The notes beneath the pieces were generated by a model. That model was not told where the DNA came from and did no database searches. It was given only the letters and a program-made list of their open reading frames with translations. A stretch of DNA of 6,875 nt. Source: CAZSAA01 sp964604915. GTDB lineage: Bacteria; Patescibacteriota; Patescibacteriia; Patescibacteriales; UBA12465. A program made the position numbers and the translations under genes. This document shows, one piece after another, positions 4,169-6,875 of this stretch. Position 1 is the stretch's first letter; each line of letters starts with the position of its first letter. The DNA is taken from contig CAZSAA010000037.1 in NCBI GenBank assembly GCA_964604915.1, positions 1 through 6,875 of the forward strand. Reading direction: 5' to 3'.

Positions 4169-5908
4169 TTAATAGGAATAGGTATAGGTATAATTAATAT
4201 CACCGTCATCCTGGTAGTATAGGTAATTATCTATCTCCGACTGACCTGACACGGAAATTATCATGTCTGGCCTATCGCTCTCTACCTCAAAAACAGACGG
4301 CTGGCCTTGGTAGAAAATGGGGTTATAACGGCCATCCCAGTCGCTAGTCTTTATCGTCAGTCTATCGCTGGCGCTCACTTTCGCCGAGGCCTGGCCGGAT
4401 ACCAGCAATGACACTTCTTGCGCTGGCACGTCGAAGGAAGATATATAGGCGTAATCAGTCACTTTGAGGCGGAACTGGCCGATGCTTCCTCCTAACACGT
4501 CCACCTGGGCGTAATCAGCCGCAGTGATATCTGCCTGGGAAGCGGCGAGATAGAGGTTGGCGCCGGAATTGCCGGCGAAAGACAAGGATATGGCATCTTC
4601 GCTAAAATCCCGGCCTGAAGATACTACACTGCGGCCGGAAACGGTCACATTTTGGAAATCAGGCCCCCCTATCGTCAGTCGAGCCGGATAATAGCGACAG
4701 AACAGGCCGCAATGTTCCGGCTCTTCTTCACTGATGGCCAGTTGGCCGCTTTCATCAGATATCCTCAATCTCTTCAAAGCGTCAGGCGTGCCCTGGATAG
4801 AAATATAGGGGGATTCGCTCTTCTCGAGAGTGACGAAATAGCGGCCGGAAATTTCGATATTCGCCGCTTGCGATACATCTTGATTCCGGGTTTCCTCATC
4901 GCTGAAATACTTCTCAAGTCCGGGTGCCACCTTGAAGGCGTAGACACCGAAGGTGATCATGGCGATAAGCCAGAGACCAAGTAGCGGCCCCCACAAGGAA
5001 AACTTGATTCCCAATTTCTTGCGCAGTATTCCCGCACCGAGCAAGAAGCAGAAGATAAGGGGGATAGCGAGGGAGAAATATAACGATACTACCAATGGAT
5101 AATAGTTAGAAACGGGTAAAGCAGAAAACGGGATGTTTAGATAGGGCGAATTAGGGTCAAAAGCGAAGACGGCGGTTATAAAGCTCTGTACACCAAAACA
5201 AAATAAGGAAAAGCCAGCGATAAAGAGGCCAAGCAGGAAACGGATTACCCGCCCTAAACCAGCTAACCCCCTACCTAAACCACGAAAGAGCGATTTTCCC
5301 GCCTGGATAGGCTTTTCCAAGGCTTTTTCCACCTTAGCCCCCGCTTCTTTAGCGGTAGGCAAATGACGGCTCAGATTGAAAAGATTGAGAGCGCCGCCCG
5401 ACATTTCTAATTTCTGGGCGGTCGTCCGAGCTTCCGGCACGGCGATCCAAAGAAGAAGGTAAACCAGAATGCCTGATCCGCCAACAAGGACCAGAACGAC
5501 GAAGAGGATGCGGAAGAATACTGGATCTACCCCGAAATATCCCCCCAAGCCGGAACAGACGCCACCTATCACCGCATCATCAGGATTGCGGTATAGACGC
5601 TTCCCTTTGCGAACTTCGTTCCCTTCCGTCTCCTTTCCCTCCTTCTCTTGGAAATCATCAACCGTACCCATCTCCTTGATGACCGCTTCCACGTCGCCCA
5701 GGTCAAGATATTTCTTATTCTCTCCCAGCCGTTCTTGGAAATGCTGGGCTAACCCGCTCTCGATATCGGGCATAATCTCTTCGACGCTGTCGCCGGAGAT
5801 GCTGAAATGGCGGCGGATAGATTCTAAATAATCATTGAGAATGCGATAGGCATCGTCTTCGATGATAAAGAGCTGCCCGCCTAATGTGATGTCGTTTGTC
5901 TTATGCAT
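4169..5908 (-). CDS. HAAS-like / PspC / GIN-like multidomain membrane protein
   Basis: A 579-residue protein. Residues 1-88 form a helical cytoplasmic domain, with YRILNDYLESIRRHF (21-35), DIESGLAQHFQERLG (48-62) and DVEAVIKEMGTVDDF (72-86). It resembles the HAAS domain that often accompanies PadR regulators. Residues 103-161 are a PspC domain: RLYRNPDDAVIGGVCSGLGG (104-123), then a membrane helix at 132-157 ending in P158-E-A. Helices follow at about 221-248, 270-292 and 303-327. Residues 345-560 are a repetitive beta-rich extracytoplasmic region (strands like NVTVSGRS, ADITAADYAQVDVLGGS), like the GIN/DUF2807 or DUF4097 beta-solenoid. C400 and C404 could form a disulfide there. The end is tyrosine-rich. 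PspC proteins act in envelope stress; the beta domain may sense or bind wall or surface material (inference). It follows the padR-like gene by 14 nt in one operon, with no Shine-Dalgarno (leader AAACTATATG). The PspC call is firm; the HAAS and GIN calls are by pattern. Confidence 0.88.
   Translation of the reverse strand: MHKTNDITLGGQLFIIEDDAYRILNDYLESIRRHFSISGDSVEEIMPDIESGLAQHFQERLGENKKYLDLGDVEAVIKEMGTVDDFQEKEGKETEGNEVRKGKRLYRNPDDAVIGGVCSGLGGYFGVDPVFFRILFVVLVLVGGSGILVYLLLWIAVPEARTTAQKLEMSGGALNLFNLSRHLPTAKEAGAKVEKALEKPIQAGKSLFRGLGRGLAGLGRVIRFLLGLFIAGFSLFCFGVQSFITAVFAFDPNSPYLNIPFSALPVSNYYPLVVSLYFSLAIPLIFCFLLGAGILRKKLGIKFSLWGPLLGLWLIAMITFGVYAFKVAPGLEKYFSDEETRNQDVSQAANIEISGRYFVTLEKSESPYISIQGTPDALKRLRISDESGQLAISEEEPEHCGLFCRYYPARLTIGGPDFQNVTVSGRSVVSSGRDFSEDAISLSFAGNSGANLYLAASQADITAADYAQVDVLGGSIGQFRLKVTDYAYISSFDVPAQEVSLLVSGQASAKVSASDRLTIKTSDWDGRYNPIFYQGQPSVFEVESDRPDMIISVSGQSEIDNYLYYQDDGDINYTYTYSY
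4171..4194 (-). repeat. Tandem hexamer repeat at the end of the PspC-GIN gene
   Basis: On the plus strand AATAGG, AATAGG, TATAGG, TATAAT follow each other without spacing. On the coding strand these encode the closing YTYTYSY residues and reach the stop codon. Because the unit is a multiple of three, gain or loss of copies would lengthen or shorten the tyrosine-rich tail without changing frame. Confidence 0.6.
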
Positions 5909-5922
5909 ATAGTTTATATAGT

Positions 5923-6270
5923 CTATTTTTTCTTCCTAAGAGCGGAGATAGAGTCCGCCAGCGACTGCCAAGTGGCGTCGAGACTGTTAAGCGCCAACCG
6001 TCCTTTAGCGGTAAGCGAATAATACTTGCGCGGCGGCCCGCTCTTGGACTCCTGCCATTGATAATCCAACAGTCCGGCATTCTTCAAGCGCGAGAGCAGC
6101 GGATATAGCGTACCCTCCACGACGATAAGGTCGGACTTCTTGAGGATCTTTAGAATATCCGAGGCATAGGCCTTGCTCTGCGAGATTACCAGCAAGATAC
6201 CATATTCCAGGATGCCCTTACGCATCTGCGCTTGGGCATTATCCAGATTGTTCCCTTCTCTGTCATTCAT
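5923..6270 (-). CDS. PadR-family transcriptional regulator
   Basis: A 115-residue winged-helix protein of the short (single-helix tail) PadR type. LRK-like MRKGILEYGILLVISQ (16-31) is helix 1. YASDILKILKKSDLIVVEGT (35-54) covers helix 2 and the start of the recognition region. TLYPLLSRLKNAGLL (54-68) is the signature recognition helix. PPRKYYSLTAKGRLAL (79-94) is the wing, and 95-115 is the C-terminal dimer helix. Such regulators bind DNA as dimers and usually repress their own operon until a ligand or stress releases them. The next gene, 14 nt on, encodes a membrane protein with a HAAS-like domain, a frequent PadR partner. I chose the ATG at 6270 because it sits a normal distance after the promoter. 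M16 is an internal alternative that would give the more usual family N-terminus. The leader has no Shine-Dalgarno. Stop TAG. Confidence 0.92.
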   Translation of the reverse strand: MNDREGNNLDNAQAQMRKGILEYGILLVISQSKAYASDILKILKKSDLIVVEGTLYPLLSRLKNAGLLDYQWQESKSGPPRKYYSLTAKGRLALNSLDATWQSLADSISALRKKK

Positions 6271-6290
6271 AATTTAATACTTATGCCACC

Positions 6291-6319
6291 ATTATACCAC
6301 CAGCTACCTTTTAATGCAA
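6291..6319 (-). promoter_or_regulatory. Promoter of the PadR / PspC-GIN operon
   Basis: A perfect -10 TATAAT (6296-6291) is preceded at 17 bp by TTGCAT (6319-6314). The leader would be about 13 nt. The -10 is flanked on each side by GGTGG (6301-6297 and 6290-6286), a direct repeat that could be part of a protein-binding site or chance. Confidence 0.7.
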
Positions 6320-6323
6320 GGTA
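6305..6323. promoter_or_regulatory. Candidate operator over the -35 of the padR-like promoter
   Basis: TACCTT (6305-6310) and AAGGTA (6318-6323) form a perfect inverted repeat with a 7-nt spacer. The repeat is centred on the -35 hexamer (6314-6319). A dimeric repressor bound here would block RNA polymerase, which fits PadR autoregulation. The sequence does not match the ATGT/ACAT half-sites described for some PadR proteins, so assignment to this regulator is inference. Confidence 0.5.
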
Positions 6324-6337
6324 CCAGGAACACCAAT

Positions 6338-6362
6338 AAAAAACTCTGAGGTTTTCCCAGAG
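6338..6362 (-). terminator. Rho-independent terminator after the AT-rich membrane-protein gene
   Basis: On the minus strand CTCTGGG-AAAA-CC-T-CAGAG forms a stem of seven pairs with one bulged T and a four-A loop. It is followed at once by six T (6343-6338). It begins 9 nt after the stop at 6372 and separates this gene from the padR-like promoter. Confidence 0.85.
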
Positions 6363-6371
6363 CTAAATTTT

Positions 6372-6764
6372 TTAAATGAATACCGAAATGACTATCAACA
6401 ACATAAACGCGTAGTATACTGCCACAGAAATCCCATAGAATTTACGTAGATTCAAAACAGCGGCCCAAGCAGCCAAGCAGGCCGATAGGGTAGCGGATAT
6501 TCCGACAATATAAGTAAAAAGAGAAATGTCGAAACAGATTATATATCCAGCCAATACAAGCACGGCGGCGGCAGCAGCTAGACCGGTTGTAATATCGTCT
6601 ATGGCAATCCTTTTCCTGCTAAAAATTCGGGCACGCGATAATATCATTGAAACAAGTGAGAGCAAGAGAAACAAGATTAAATATGCACTCCCATTTTCTT
6701 TGATACCCCCAGCAAAACAATTTCCATCTATCAAAGCAAATAACATGGCCAACAAAATTTTCAT
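6372..6764 (-). CDS. Small polytopic membrane protein, function unknown
   Basis: A 130-residue hydrophobic protein. Residues 1-18 look like a signal peptide or a first helix (cleavage possible after C-F-A at 16-18). Helices follow at about 27-43, 59-78, 81-104 and 111-130, with a basic loop RARIFSRKR (44-52) that should be cytoplasmic. I do not recognise a family. The start ATG at 6764 is fixed by a strong Shine-Dalgarno 7 nt upstream, unlike most genes here. Composition also differs: its arginines use CGT, CGA and AGG and never CGC, whereas the neighbouring genes use CGC often, and third positions are more AT-rich. This fits recent acquisition or a relaxed, non-conserved gene. A possible gene ends 19 nt upstream and may share its transcript; a terminator follows. 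Confidence 0.75.
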   Translation of the reverse strand: MKILLAMLFALIDGNCFAGGIKENGSAYLILFLLLSLVSMILSRARIFSRKRIAIDDITTGLAAAAAVLVLAGYIICFDISLFTYIVGISATLSACLAAWAAVLNLRKFYGISVAVYYAFMLLIVISVFI

Positions 6765-6771
6765 TTTAATT

Positions 6772-6778
6772 CCTCCTT
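6772..6778 (-). promoter_or_regulatory. Strong Shine-Dalgarno of the AT-rich membrane-protein gene
   Basis: AAGGAGG on the minus strand, followed by the 7-nt spacer AATTAAA and ATG. It is the only canonical full-strength ribosome binding site in the window and decides the start at 6764. Confidence 0.85.
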
Positions 6779-6783
6779 TATAT

Positions 6784-6875
6784 TTAGTTTTTAATATTCA
6801 AAAAAAGATTAACTATAAAAGGCAGATTCTCATCTGAAGTAGAACACTTGTAAATATATTTGGCGGTTTCTAAAC
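6784..6875 (-). CDS. Possible C-terminal fragment of an unknown gene entering from the right edge
   Basis: One minus-strand frame is open for 29 codons from the window edge to a TAA at 6786-6784. It reads LETAKYIYKCSTSDENLPF and continues IVNLFLNIKN. The stop lies 19 nt before the next start, with the Shine-Dalgarno in between, which is usual operon spacing. A 29-codon open stretch can arise by chance in AT-rich DNA, and a second frame is open for 14 codons, so this is tentative. No family is recognisable. Confidence 0.35.
   Translation of the reverse strand, partial: LETAKYIYKCSTSDENLPFIVNLFLNIKN

Noticed and set aside
5469..5831. Plus-strand open frame of 120 codons
   Set aside because: It is antisense to the PspC domain coding region. 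The product is a low-complexity Pro/Ser/Arg/Thr string, as expected from a reverse reading.
6223..6225. Internal Met (M16) as the start of the PadR protein
   Set aside because: It would match the usual family N-terminus, but the ATG at 6270 lies at a normal distance from the promoter and the upstream 15 codons are open. It is kept as an alternative only.
6823..6836. Hairpin CAGAT-TCTC-ATCTG near the right edge
   Set aside because: Five pairs followed by CCTTTT on the minus strand. It could be a weak terminator, but it also falls inside the possible C-terminal fragment, so I do not annotate it.
1..6875. CRISPR arrays, insertion sequences, tRNA or rRNA genes
   Set aside because: I found no regularly spaced repeats, transposase-like protein, terminal inverted repeats or cloverleaf sequences on either strand.

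Overview
The window comes from a bacterium of moderate GC content. Every credible gene lies on the minus strand, so the window reads from right to left in transcription order. Several features together suggest a member of the Patescibacteria (Candidate Phyla Radiation) or a similar uncultured lineage. Intergenic regions are very tight, leaders are short and mostly lack a Shine-Dalgarno sequence, several proteins belong to families I associate with that group, and a block of 100 N marks a scaffold gap. This placement is an inference from gene content; there is no marker gene here. TGA is used as a stop (genes ending at 2261 and 1433), so the recoded-TGA lineages such as Gracilibacteria are unlikely.

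From the right edge: a possible C-terminal fragment of an unknown gene (6784-6875) and a four-helix membrane protein (6372-6764) with a textbook Shine-Dalgarno. Both are more AT-rich than the rest and end at a clear terminator. Next is a PadR-type regulator (5923-6270) with a strong promoter and a candidate operator over its -35. It is followed 14 nt later by a 579-residue membrane protein (4169-5908) that joins a HAAS-like N-terminus, a PspC domain, further membrane helices and a GIN/DUF2807-like beta-repeat domain. A cupin gene (3704-4105) follows with its own promoter and terminator.

The next unit is an ECF-type sigma factor (3042-3620) whose last 8 nt overlap a three-helix membrane protein (2261-3049) that is probably its membrane partner. 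It ends in an outward-facing domain that looks like an OB-fold. Directly downstream is a secreted protein with two copies of a helical repeat (1433-2194), interrupted by the assembly gap and preceded by a 10-bp inverted repeat. It ends at a 13-bp hairpin terminator. Then come a four-helix membrane protein made of two duplicated hairpins (857-1291) overlapping a DUF4342 gene (625-885), a terminator, and the first 185 codons of a YibE/F-family membrane protein (1-556) that appears to be leaderless.

As a whole the window reads as a cell-envelope neighbourhood. Two regulator/membrane-protein pairs (PadR with PspC-GIN, and sigma factor with OB-like membrane protein) sit beside secreted and membrane proteins that could be their targets. 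The link between these units is inferred from proximity only.
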